From Micromonospora coxensis (GTDB taxonomy: Bacteria > Actinomycetota > Actinomycetes > Mycobacteriales > Micromonosporaceae), in contig NZ_LT607753.1 of the NCBI RefSeq assembly GCF_900090295.1, forward strand, positions 3,224,001-3,288,000: 64,000 nt of DNA, read 5' to 3'. The position numbers and the translations under genes are program-made. Below the pieces are notes generated by a model that worked only from the letters and a program-made list of their open reading frames with translations, searched no databases and was not told the DNA's origin. Positions 41,095 through 51,012 of this stretch are shown piece after piece. Each line of letters opens with the position of its first letter. Within the stretch, counting starts at the first letter, position 1.

Positions 41095-41874
41095 TCAGAA
41101 GCCGCAGGTCATCCCGGCGGCGTGGCTGACCTGCACGGTGTGGGTCACGCAGCCGTCCGGCTCGACGACGTGCAGCAGGAAGGCGGTCGGCTCGTCGACC
41201 CAGCCGATCTCCTCGTCCGGGCTCATGGTCAACGACGCCTGCCGCCAGGTGCTGGGCGCGACGGTGAGCACGGTGCCGGCGAAGCCGGCGGTGACCGGGC
41301 GGTGCAGGTGGCCGGCGGCGACGCGTACCACGTGGGGGTGCCGGCGGATCACCGCGGCGAGCGCGTCCCCGTCGGCGAGCCGGATGGCGTCGGCGGCCGG
41401 GACACCGACGGCGACCGGCGGGTGGTGCAGGAAGACCAGGGCCGGCACGTCCGGTCGACCGGTGAGCACCCCGTCGAGCCAGCCGAGCTGGTCCTCGCCG
41501 AGCCGGCCGCCGTTCTCCCCGGGCACCAGCGAGTCCAGCGCGACGACGGTCAGTTCCGCGTGGTCGACGTGGTAGTACGCGGAGAAGCCACCGCCCAGGT
41601 AGGGCGTGCCGCCGAACGCGTCGAGCAGCGACTCGCGGTCGTCGTGGTTGCCGGTGACCAGGTGCACCGGCAGCGGGTACCGGCCGAGCACCTCGCGCAG
41701 CGCCGCGTACTCGTCGGGGCGGCCCTGGTCGACCAGGTCGCCGGAGATCACCACGCAGTCGGGGCGGGGGCGCAGCGCCAGCACCCGGCCGAGGGCCCGG
41801 TGCAGGCCGCCGGCGGGCGCGGCGGCGAGCACGCCGGTGGTCAGGTGCGGGTCACTCAGCTGCGCGACGAGCAT
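41095..41874 (-). CDS. CpdA-like cyclic-nucleotide phosphodiesterase (metallophosphoesterase)
   Basis: A 259-residue class III phosphodiesterase-type protein. All metal motifs are seen: SDPHL, VISGDLVDQG, VTGNHDD, LHHPPV and AAGHLHR. The length and motif set match CpdA/Icc and mycobacterial Rv0805-type enzymes that hydrolyse 2',3'- or 3',5'-cAMP. It is cytoplasmic. The ATG is preceded by GGAGG. It is divergent from a diguanylate cyclase gene; together with the nucleotide cyclase at 8771 it suggests local handling of cyclic nucleotides, which is only an inference. Confidence 0.85.
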   Translation of the reverse strand: MLVAQLSDPHLTTGVLAAAPAGGLHRALGRVLALRPRPDCVVISGDLVDQGRPDEYAALREVLGRYPLPVHLVTGNHDDRESLLDAFGGTPYLGGGFSAYYHVDHAELTVVALDSLVPGENGGRLGEDQLGWLDGVLTGRPDVPALVFLHHPPVAVGVPAADAIRLADGDALAAVIRRHPHVVRVAAGHLHRPVTAGFAGTVLTVAPSTWRQASLTMSPDEEIGWVDEPTAFLLHVVEPDGCVTHTVQVSHAAGMTCGF

Positions 41875-42026
41875 GGCTCCTCCACTGCGACCGGGACCCT
41901 CACGCTAACCCCGCGACGCACCCCGCGCGGCCCGGTCGGCCGCCCACAGGCCGTGTCCACACCCTGTGGATGAAACATGTGTACGAACGGAGTCGATCTT
42001 GCCGTGGCTGGGCGCCGGGCGCTGAG

Positions 42027-42032
42027 TACGCT
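42027..42032 (+). promoter_or_regulatory. -10 box (TACGCT) of the diguanylate cyclase gene
   Basis: TACGCT followed by TGATCGC resembles the promoters of the ArsA-like pair. Here it would give a leader of about 43 nt ahead of the GTG at 42082. Confidence 0.35.
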
Positions 42033-42081
42033 TGATCGCAGCCCCGGTCGCCGGCCGGGTCCCGCCCTCACCTGGAAGAAC

Positions 42082-43503
42082 GTGGATCACGAGAGAGTCG
42101 TCCGGGACGTGACGGTCCGCCTGCCGATGGCGTCGACCGCGGTCGAGGCGTGCCAGTGGACCGTGACCGCGCTGGCCCGGTACGCCCCTGCGACGATCTC
42201 CGTCCTGCTCCAGGTCCACGACCGGCTGCGTTGCGTCGCGGCGACCGGCGCCTGGCAGGTCTTCTCCACCGTGCCGCCGAAGTCCGGCATCGTCGGCCGG
42301 GTCTACGCCTCCGGCGAGAGCGCCACCGTCGACGACGTCACCGAGGACCCGGACTACCTCCCGGTACGCCCCGACGTCACCGCCGAGATCTGCGTGCCGG
42401 TACTGGACCCGGCGGGCCGCCCGATCGGCGTGCTCGACCTGCAGTGGAGCGAGCCCGTCGAGCTGGCCCCGTGGCGGGCCACCGCCGAACGGCTGGCCGG
42501 CCGGCTCGGCGCCCGGATCATGGCGCTCGGCGGCCCGCCCGCCGAGAGCCGCAGCGAGAAGCTGCTCCGGCACGCCACCGCGATGACCTCCGCCCCCACC
42601 GAGTGGGATCTGATGGCCGCCGCGATCGCCGCCGCGCGGGACGTCTCCACCCTCTCCGCCGCCGTGCTGGTGCTCGGCGGCCGGCGCGGCCCCCGGGTCG
42701 GCGACCCGACCGGCGTGCCCGGCGAGCTGGAGGCCCGCATCCGCGCCGAACTGACCGAGGCGGGGGCCGGGCCGCTCGGCCGGCTGGTCGGCCGCGCCCA
42801 CCGGCACGGCTCGGCGTACACCCTGGGCGAGGCCGGACTGCCGCCGACCGAGGAGTACGAGCCGCTGGTCCGGGCCGGAGTGCGGACCCTGGTGTCGGTG
42901 CCGGTCGGTCCGCCCGACTCCGGCGGAGTGCTGCTGGTCGCCGACGAGCGGCTGCTCCGGCCCGACCCGACCACGGTCAACCTGATGGAACTGCTCGCCG
43001 GCCAGGCGTGGGGCGCGGTGGACCGGCTGCGTACCCTGGCCCGGCTCCGCGAGCAGGCCAGCTCCGACCCGCTCACCGGCCTGCGCCACACCGGGCCCTT
43101 CGGGCAGCGGATCCGGAGGGCGACCCCGGGGCGTACCGCCCTGCTGGCGATCGACGTGGACGGCTTCAAGACGGTCAACGACACGTACGGCCACCAGGCC
43201 GGGGACCGGCTGCTGGTCGGACTGGCCCGGGCCCTGGAGGGGGCGTTGCGCCAGGGCGACGAGCTGTACCGGATCGGCGGCGACGAGTTCGTCGCGGTGA
43301 TCGAGGTCAGCCGCCCCGACGAGGCGGTCCGGATCGCCGAACGGCTCGCCGAGGCGGCCCGCCGCACCGGGCGGACGATCAGCGTCGGCGTCGCCCTGCC
43401 CCACCCGGGCGAGCCCGGGGAGGCCACCCTGCGCCGCGCCGACCAGGCCCTGTACGCGGTCAAGCGGCACGGCCGCGACGGCGTCCGCCTCGCCGCCGCC
43501 TGA
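42082..43503 (+). CDS. Diguanylate cyclase with two GAF-like domains
   Basis: About 473 residues. A GAF domain at about 10-150 (ISVLLQVHDRLRCVAATGAW, GIVGRVYASGESATVDDV) is followed by a second, weaker GAF-like region (about 170-310) and a GGDEF domain with DVDGFKTVNDTYGHQAGDRL and an intact RIGGDEF active site. An inhibitory I-site RxxD (RQGD) lies five residues before GGDEF, so product inhibition is expected. It makes c-di-GMP from GTP in the cytoplasm; in actinomycetes this controls development through BldD. The start is uncertain: GTG 42082 with GGAAG upstream is chosen, the frame being open from 41977. Confidence 0.87.
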   Translation: MDHERVVRDVTVRLPMASTAVEACQWTVTALARYAPATISVLLQVHDRLRCVAATGAWQVFSTVPPKSGIVGRVYASGESATVDDVTEDPDYLPVRPDVTAEICVPVLDPAGRPIGVLDLQWSEPVELAPWRATAERLAGRLGARIMALGGPPAESRSEKLLRHATAMTSAPTEWDLMAAAIAAARDVSTLSAAVLVLGGRRGPRVGDPTGVPGELEARIRAELTEAGAGPLGRLVGRAHRHGSAYTLGEAGLPPTEEYEPLVRAGVRTLVSVPVGPPDSGGVLLVADERLLRPDPTTVNLMELLAGQAWGAVDRLRTLARLREQASSDPLTGLRHTGPFGQRIRRATPGRTALLAIDVDGFKTVNDTYGHQAGDRLLVGLARALEGALRQGDELYRIGGDEFVAVIEVSRPDEAVRIAERLAEAARRTGRTISVGVALPHPGEPGEATLRRADQALYAVKRHGRDGVRLAAA

Positions 43504-43542
43504 CCCGCGATCACCGACCCGGGCTCGGGGAGGGGGCCGCGG

Positions 43543-44601
43543 TCAGCGGGTGAGTTCCTTGGCGAGGAGTTCGGCGATCTGGGCGGTGTTGAGGGCGGCG
43601 CCCTTGCGGAGGTTGTCGCCGGTGACGAAGAGGTCGAGGGCGCGGGGGTCGTCGAGGGCGCGACGGATCCGGCCGACCCAGGACGGGTCGGTGCCGACCG
43701 CGTCGATCGGCATCGGGAACTCGCCGGCCGCCGGGTCGTCCACCAGGATCACGCCCGGGGCGTTGCGCAGCGCCTCACGGGCGCCCTCGGCGTCCACCTC
43801 GGTGGCGAAGACCGCGTGCACCGCCACCGAGTGACCGGTCACCACCGGCACCCGTACGCAGGTCGCGGAGACCTTGAGGTCGGGCAGCCCGAGGATCTTG
43901 CGGGACTCGTTGCGGATCTTCATTTCCTCGGAGGACCAGCCCCCGTCGGCGAAGGACCCGGCCCACGGCACCACGTTGAGCGCCAGCGGCGCGGGGAACG
44001 GGCCGAGCTCCTCGCCGACCGCCTGGCGCACGTCGCCGGGGCGGGAGCCGAGCACCCGGTCGCCGGCGATCTTGCCGAGCTGGCCGTGCAGCGCGTCCAC
44101 GCCCGCCTGCCCCGCCCCCGACACCGCCTGGTACGAGGCGAGCACCAGCTCGCGCAGCCCGTACTCGCGGTGCAGCGGGGCGATCGCCACGATCATCGCG
44201 AGGGTGGTGCAGTTGGCGTTGGCGAGGATCCCCTTCGGCCGGTTGCGCACCTGCTCAGGGTTGATCTCGGGCACCACCAGCGGGACGTCCCGGTCCATCC
44301 GGAACGCGCCGGAGTTGTCGACGACCACCGCGCCCCGCTCGACCGCGACCGGGGCCCACTCGGCGGAGACCTCGTCCGGCACGTCGAACATGGCCACGTC
44401 GACGCCGTCGAACGCCTCCGGGGTGAGCGCCCCGACGGTCAACTCCTCGCCCCGGCAGCGCATCGTCCGCCCGACCGAGCGCGCCGAGGCGAGCAGCCGG
44501 ATCTCCCCCCAGACGTCACGCCGGGAGGAGAGCAGCTCGCACATCACGGTGCCGACGGCACCCGTCGCCCCGACCACGGCCAGGGTGGGCCGTCCCGCCA
44601 C
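43543..44601 (-). CDS. asd: Aspartate-semialdehyde dehydrogenase
   Basis: A 352-residue enzyme. It has the NADP motif VVGATGAVGTVMCELL, the catalytic cysteine in LANANCTTLAM, the substrate segment SYQAVSGAGQAGVD and the histidine in VRVPVVTGHSVAVH. It reduces aspartyl phosphate to the semialdehyde for lysine/diaminopimelate, threonine and methionine synthesis. GTG at 44601 starts 5 bp after the lysC stop, so the two form an operon, as in other actinobacteria. No ribosome site is obvious, which fits reinitiation after lysC. Confidence 0.94.
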   Translation of the reverse strand: MAGRPTLAVVGATGAVGTVMCELLSSRRDVWGEIRLLASARSVGRTMRCRGEELTVGALTPEAFDGVDVAMFDVPDEVSAEWAPVAVERGAVVVDNSGAFRMDRDVPLVVPEINPEQVRNRPKGILANANCTTLAMIVAIAPLHREYGLRELVLASYQAVSGAGQAGVDALHGQLGKIAGDRVLGSRPGDVRQAVGEELGPFPAPLALNVVPWAGSFADGGWSSEEMKIRNESRKILGLPDLKVSATCVRVPVVTGHSVAVHAVFATEVDAEGAREALRNAPGVILVDDPAAGEFPMPIDAVGTDPSWVGRIRRALDDPRALDLFVTGDNLRKGAALNTAQIAELLAKELTR

Positions 44602-44606
44602 CGGAG

Positions 44607-45872
44607 CTACCGTCCCGTCCCCGCGTAGACCACGGCTTCGGAGTCGCCCCCCAGCTCGAACGCGTCGTGGATGGCCCGGACGGCCTTGTCGAGGTCGGTG
44701 TCCCGGCAGACCACCGAGACCCGGATCTCCGAGGTGGAGATCATCTCGATGTTGACGCCGGCGGCGCCGAGCGCGGCGAAGAAGCCGGCCGCGACGCCCG
44801 GGTGCGACCGCATGCCGGCGCCGATCAGCGACACCTTGCCCACGTGGTCGTCGTAGAGCAGGCCCTTGAACTTGACCGTCTCCTGGATCTTGCTGAGCGC
44901 GGCCATGGCGGTGGGGCCGTCGGCCTTGGGCAGCGTGAACGAGATGTCCGTGCGGCCGGTGCCCTCGGTGGAGACGTTCTGCACGATCATGTCGATGTTG
45001 ATCTCGGCACCGGCCACGGTGTCGAAGATCCGCGCGGCGGCGCCCGGCTCGTCGGGCACGCCGACGATGGTGATCTTGGCTTCGCTGCGGTCGTGGGCGA
45101 CCCCGGTGATCAGCGCCTGTTCCACGGGAAGGTCCTCCATCGATCCGGTGACCATGGTGCCGGTGTTGGTCGAGTATGACGAACGGACGTGGATCGGCAA
45201 CCCCGCGCGCCGCGCGTACTCCACGCTGCGCAGGTGCAGCACCTTGGCGCCGCAGGCGGCCAGTTCCAGCATCTCCTCGTAGGTGATCTGCTTGATGTGC
45301 CGCGCGTTCGGCACGATCCGCGGGTCGGCGCTGAAGATGCCGTCCACGTCCGTGTAGATCTCGCAGACGTCGGCGCGCAGCGCGGCGGCGAGCGCCACGG
45401 CGGTGGTGTCCGAGCCGCCCCGGCCCAGCGTGGTGACGTCCTTGGTGTCCTGCGAGACGCCCTGGAAGCCGGCGACGATGACCACCGCGCCCTCGTCGAG
45501 CGCGCCCTTGAGCCGCCCCGGGGTGACGTCGATGATCCGCGCCCGGCCGTGCACCGAGGTGGTGATCACGCCGGCCTGGGAGCCGGTGAACGAGCGGGCC
45601 TCGTACCCCAGGTTGTGGATGGCCATGGCGAGCAGCGCCATGGAGATCCGCTCCCCGGCGGTGAGCAGCATGTCCAGCTCGCGGCCCGGCGGGAGCGGGC
45701 TGACCTGGTTGGCCAGGTCGAGCAGCTCGTCGGTGGTGTCGCCCATGGCGGAGACCACCACCACGACGTCGTCGCCCGCCTTGCGGGCGGCCACGATGCG
45801 TTCGGCGACCCGCTTGATGCGCTCGGCGTTGGCGACGGAGGACCCGCCGTACTTCTGCACCACGAGTGCCAC
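44607..45872 (-). CDS. lysC: Aspartokinase
   Basis: A 421-residue aspartokinase. The kinase domain has [46 protein letters not shown] and [16 protein letters not shown]. Two ACT domains follow ([17 protein letters not shown] and [19 protein letters not shown]) and bind the feedback inhibitors lysine and threonine. It phosphorylates aspartate, the first step of the family pathway. The GTG at 45872 has GGAGGGAG upstream. As in Corynebacterium, an internal ATG (45141, MEDLPVEQ) before the ACT region could give a separate regulatory beta subunit. It is followed directly by asd. Confidence 0.94.
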   Translation of the reverse strand: MALVVQKYGGSSVANAERIKRVAERIVAARKAGDDVVVVVSAMGDTTDELLDLANQVSPLPPGRELDMLLTAGERISMALLAMAIHNLGYEARSFTGSQAGVITTSVHGRARIIDVTPGRLKGALDEGAVVIVAGFQGVSQDTKDVTTLGRGGSDTTAVALAAALRADVCEIYTDVDGIFSADPRIVPNARHIKQITYEEMLELAACGAKVLHLRSVEYARRAGLPIHVRSSYSTNTGTMVTGSMEDLPVEQALITGVAHDRSEAKITIVGVPDEPGAAARIFDTVAGAEINIDMIVQNVSTEGTGRTDISFTLPKADGPTAMAALSKIQETVKFKGLLYDDHVGKVSLIGAGMRSHPGVAAGFFAALGAAGVNIEMISTSEIRVSVVCRDTDLDKAVRAIHDAFELGGDSEAVVYAGTGR

Positions 45873-46259
45873 GACGGTGCACTCCCTCCCAGCGACGACC
45901 CTGAGCGTGCCGACGCCGCCGGCTTCTCTCCTCCGGCGGCGCGCGTCAGACCTTCCCAGCGTATCGGGCGGTACGCGAGCCCGGGTCGGGTGATCCCACC
46001 ATCCGGCGGCCCGGACCTGCCGGACCTGCGGTTCCGGCCCCGGTCGGTGGCGGGCGACACGCCGGCACACCTCCCGGACCGAACGGCTCCGTGGACGCCG
46101 CGGGCACGACCCGACACGCCGGCGCGCCCGCGCGGAGCGGCGGAACCCGCGCGGGCGGCGCGGGTCTGGTGCACGCCGCGGGGCACCGCTCGACACGCCG
46201 GTACGCCACCCGGGGCGCGCGGGTCCGTGCGCGGGCCGGGTGCGGCGCAGAATGACCCG
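45873..46259. other. Intergenic region upstream of lysC, with hairpin and triple direct repeat
   Basis: A 387-bp gap between divergent genes. A 9-bp hairpin (45914-45922 with 45933-45941) lies in the probable lysC leader. Three copies of CGACACGCCGG occur at 46055-46065, 46112-46122 and 46191-46201, the last two within a longer similar block. No coding sequence with a ribosome site was found. Confidence 0.4.
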
Positions 46260-47045
46260 GTGCATGCCCAGCTGCGCGCGCCGCGACGGTTGACCGGCGC
46301 GCTGACCCTGCTCCTCGTGGCCCTCCTCCCGGCCTGCACCGCCGACCCGCCGACCGCGCCGGCCACCAGCACACCGGCCGACCCCGCGCCCGCCGGGGCC
46401 GACGCGGCGCGGGGCGAGCTGGCGGCGCTGGCGGCGGCGGCCCGGGACCGCCACCTGACCGCCCGCTACACCCTGACCGGCACCGACGGCCCGGCCCGGG
46501 ACGTCGTCGTGGTCCGCGCCGAGGACGGCACCTGGCGCGTCGACGTGCCGGGTGGGGCGCTCGGCGGCACGGCCGACGTCTCGCTCGCGGCCACCGCCGA
46601 CGGGCTCTTCCAGTGCGGCCTGCCGTCGGCCGGCCGTCCGGAGGGCGCGAGCTGCGTACGCCTCGGCGGCCGGGACGACGTCGTGCCGGGCCGGCTGGAC
46701 CCGCGCGTGCAGCACCCGTTCACGGACTGGCTGGAGGTGCTCACCGACCGGCGTACCCCGCTGGCGGTCTCCCCCGCCACCGCGCCCGCCGGCGTGGCCG
46801 GGCGTTGCTACGCGGTGGAGACCACCTCCGCCTCGCTCCACCCGCCGCTGGACGTGGGCATCTACTGCTACGAGGCGGACGGGACCCCGACCCACGTCCG
46901 GGCGGCGCTCGGCACGCTCACCCTGGCCGGGGCGCCGGGCCCCGGTCCGGCCACGGTGGCGCTGGCCGGCCCGGTGGTGGACGCCGAGCCGATCGGCCCG
47001 GACGCGCCGGCCGTCGAGGAGAGCCCGAGCGCGGGAACGTCCTGA
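46260..47045 (+). CDS. Lipoprotein, unknown function
   Basis: A 261-residue lipoprotein. The signal peptide [18 protein letters not shown] contains the lipobox, then comes an Ala/Pro/Thr linker and a domain with two Cys pairs (LFQCGLP and [14 protein letters not shown] and IYCYEAD). The strand pattern ([35 protein letters not shown]) resembles LppX/LprG-like beta-rich lipid-binding lipoproteins only loosely. GTG at 46260 is used; CAGAAT lies 6 nt upstream and no ribosome site is seen, so it may be leaderless. Confidence 0.72.
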   Translation: MHAQLRAPRRLTGALTLLLVALLPACTADPPTAPATSTPADPAPAGADAARGELAALAAAARDRHLTARYTLTGTDGPARDVVVVRAEDGTWRVDVPGGALGGTADVSLAATADGLFQCGLPSAGRPEGASCVRLGGRDDVVPGRLDPRVQHPFTDWLEVLTDRRTPLAVSPATAPAGVAGRCYAVETTSASLHPPLDVGIYCYEADGTPTHVRAALGTLTLAGAPGPGPATVALAGPVVDAEPIGPDAPAVEESPSAGTS

Positions 47046-47129
47046 CTCAGCGTGACGTTACGGGTGCTCTTGCCCACATTTGACCGACCCGCTCAGGAGA
47101 TCAAATCGCCCATACGGGACGCTCTACGC

Positions 47130-47660
47130 ATGGTCGACCTCACCCCGCTGCTCGCGTTCCGCTGGAGCCCTCGCGCCTTCGACCCGGACGCCGTGCTCAC
47201 CGACGACGAGGCGGCCTCGCTGCTGGAGGCCGCCCGGTGGGCGCCGTCGGCGGGCAACGCCCAGCCGTGGCGGTTCGCCCTCGGCCACCGCCACGACGAG
47301 ACCTGGAAGCGGCTCCTGGTCAGCCTGCCCGACCACGACCAGCGCTGGGCCCGGCACGCCTGCGCCCTGGTACTCGGCGCGCACACCGGCGGCGACCCGG
47401 AGCGGAGCGCGTACGACCTGGGCCAGGCGATGGCCCAGCTGACCGTCCAGGCCACCGCGCTGGGCCTGCACGCGCACCAACTCACCGGCGTCGACCGGGC
47501 GGCGCTCCGCGCCGACCTCGACCTGCCGCCCGAGGTACGCCCGCTGGTGGTCACCGCCGTCGGCCGGCTCGGCGACCCGCTCACCCTCCCCGAGGAGCTG
47601 TGCCGGCGGGAGACGGCGCTGCGCCGCCGCCACCCGCTGCCCGCCCTTCTGCTGCGCTGA
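47130..47660 (+). CDS. Nitroreductase-family protein
   Basis: A 176-residue flavoprotein of the nitroreductase fold: RWSPRAFDPDAVLTDDE, EAARWAPSAGNAQPWRF (FMN-binding), YDLGQAMAQLTVQATALGL and a closing RPLVVTAVGRLGDP. The family reduces nitro groups, quinones or enoates using NAD(P)H. Physiological substrate unknown. The start ATG 47130 fits the domain boundary, but there is no good ribosome site and an extended reading from 47052 is possible. Confidence 0.82.
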   Translation: MVDLTPLLAFRWSPRAFDPDAVLTDDEAASLLEAARWAPSAGNAQPWRFALGHRHDETWKRLLVSLPDHDQRWARHACALVLGAHTGGDPERSAYDLGQAMAQLTVQATALGLHAHQLTGVDRAALRADLDLPPEVRPLVVTAVGRLGDPLTLPEELCRRETALRRRHPLPALLLR

Positions 47661-47815
47661 GTCGGGACCGACCCGCGCCCGGACCAGCGGCGGATCGCGT
47701 CACTGCGTCGAGATGGCGCGCCGGTCCCGCGCGAACCGGGACCGGGGACGGCGGAGACGACCGTGACTCCGGTCCCATAGTCCGGACCTGCCTTCCCACC
47801 CCCCGTCTCACCACG

Positions 47816-47821
47816 TAGGGT
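47816..47821 (+). promoter_or_regulatory. -10 box (TAGGGT) of the leuA leader
   Basis: TAGGGT nine nt before the leader-peptide ATG, leaving at most a few untranslated nucleotides. No -35 is evident. Confidence 0.45.
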
Positions 47822-47830
47822 GACCCTGTC

Positions 47831-47859
47831 ATGTGGCGGGCGTACCTCCTCCTTGGTCG

Positions 47860-47875
<16 letters not shown>
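47831..47875 (+). CDS. leuL: leuA leader peptide with three consecutive Leu codons
   Basis: A 14-residue ORF reading MWRAYLLLGRRDEA. The three Leu codons are CTC CTC CTT. It starts right behind the presumed promoter and ends 141 nt before leuA. Such a peptide lets ribosomes stall when leucyl-tRNA is scarce and so controls the downstream biosynthetic gene. The codons after the Leu run form the left arm of the hairpin described next. Leucine-dependent leaders before leuA have been proposed for actinobacteria. Confidence 0.72.
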
Positions 47876-49768
<1,893 letters not shown>

Positions 49769-49777
49769 CGGAACGGT

Positions 49778-49817
49778 CGACGAGGGGCTCCGCCACCATG
49801 GGCGGGGCCCCTCGTCG
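49778..49817. terminator. Bidirectional terminator after leuA
   Basis: A long stem (49778-49794 against 49801-49817, nearly perfect, with one unpaired position) with loop ACCATG between leuA and the convergent DUF1737 gene. Confidence 0.8.
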
Positions 49818-49821
49818 CCGC

Positions 49822-50025
49822 TCAGACCGGGGTGACCCCGCCGAGCCGCCCCTCGTCGCGCACCACGGCCTGGCCGACGATCACCCGCCGGCCGTCGAAG
49901 GTCATCGTCGGGGAGCCGTGCAGTCGGTACCCCTGGGCCAGCGCCTCGCTGACCCGGCGGCAGAAGTCCGCGTCGTCCGGCCCGGTCAGCAGCCGGTACC
50001 GCGGCAGGTCGTCCTGATCACTCAT
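49822..50025 (-). CDS. DUF1737-type small protein
   Basis: A 67-residue protein: YRLLTGPDDADFCRRVSEAL, AQGYRLHGSPTMTFDG, VIVGQAVVRDEG. This is the pattern of DUF1737, small proteins of unknown function found alone or as tails of larger ones. ATG at 50025; the long frame upstream is non-coding. It stands alone. Confidence 0.78.
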   Translation of the reverse strand: MSDQDDLPRYRLLTGPDDADFCRRVSEALAQGYRLHGSPTMTFDGRRVIVGQAVVRDEGRLGGVTPV

Positions 50026-50181
50026 CCGCCGACCGTAGCAACGCCGGCCGGGCCTCCGTCCCGGCACGCGACGGGCTCGGGCGGGACCTCGTCCGGTCCG
50101 GGGAGACCGGAGCGCCGCCCTCCGCCGGTCGTTGGTCGGGGAGGGAACCGGCCGCCCGGCCGGGGCGGAAGGGAGCGCAGC

Positions 50182-51012
50182 ATGGACCCGCAGCGGTGGA
50201 ACCGACGCAGCCTGTTGACGAGCGCCGGCCTGCTCGCCGCGACGACCCTCGCGGCCGGCCCGGGGGCGCCCGCGCAGGGGCGGCCGACCGGCGATCCGGC
50301 ACCCGGGGCGGACGGGCCGCCGACGGGCGGGGACGACGGGCAGCCGCCACCGGATCCGCACGTGGCGCTCGCCGCGCTGCTCGCCGGCAACCGGCGTTTC
50401 GCCCGGGGAGAGGCCCGACGGCCCCGACAGGACCTGGCCACCCTGCGACGGCTCGCCGCCGGTCAGCACCCGTCCACGGTGGTGCTCGGCTGCGCGGACT
50501 CGCGGGTGCCGCCGGAGATCCTCTTCGACCAGGGGCTCGGTGACGTCTTCGACAACCGGCTCGCCGGCAACGTGGTGGACGACCTGGTGCTCGGCAGCGT
50601 CGAGTACGCGGTGCGGGCCTTCGGCAGCCCGCTGGTGGTCGTCCTCGGGCACGAACGGTGCGGGGCGATCGCGGCCACCGTGACGGCGATCACGCGGGGC
50701 GAGGACCCGCCGGACCACGTCGGCGCGATCGTCGCGGCGCTGCGCCCGGTCGTCGCGCCCGCGCTCGTCCTGCCCGGCGACCCGGTGGAGAACGGGTGCC
50801 GGGCGAACGTCCGGGCCCAGGTCCGCGCGCTGCGGGAGCGCAGTCCGCTGCTGGCCGACCGGGTGGACCGGGGCCGGCTGCTGATCGTCGGGGCCCGTTA
50901 CGACCTCGACGACGGTCTGGTCACCCTGGTGCGTCCGGCGGGGTCGACGGGGGCCGCGTGGGGTGCGGCGGCGCCTGCCGGGGCGGCCGGCGGACGAACA
51001 GGCCGGCCGTGA
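50182..51012 (+). CDS. Exported beta-class carbonic anhydrase
   Basis: A 276-residue protein. The N-terminus has a twin-arginine-like signal (WNRRSLLTSAGLLAATTLAA) and a Pro/Gly-rich linker, then a beta-carbonic anhydrase domain: zinc Cys and Asp in LGCADSRVPPE, His and Cys in LGHERCGAIAA. It interconverts CO2 and bicarbonate outside the membrane. The enzyme core ends near residue 250; the last 25 residues (GAAWGAAAPAGAAGGRTGRP) are low-complexity and overlap the end of the convergent MFS gene by 92 bp. ATG at 50182 follows GGGAG. Confidence 0.88.
   Translation: MDPQRWNRRSLLTSAGLLAATTLAAGPGAPAQGRPTGDPAPGADGPPTGGDDGQPPPDPHVALAALLAGNRRFARGEARRPRQDLATLRRLAAGQHPSTVVLGCADSRVPPEILFDQGLGDVFDNRLAGNVVDDLVLGSVEYAVRAFGSPLVVVLGHERCGAIAATVTAITRGEDPPDHVGAIVAALRPVVAPALVLPGDPVENGCRANVRAQVRALRERSPLLADRVDRGRLLIVGARYDLDDGLVTLVRPAGSTGAAWGAAAPAGAAGGRTGRP

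Noticed and set aside
45873..46259. A lysine riboswitch or leader peptide upstream of lysC
   Set aside because: The gap has a 9-bp hairpin but no Lys-codon ORF and nothing resembling the conserved lysine-riboswitch core.
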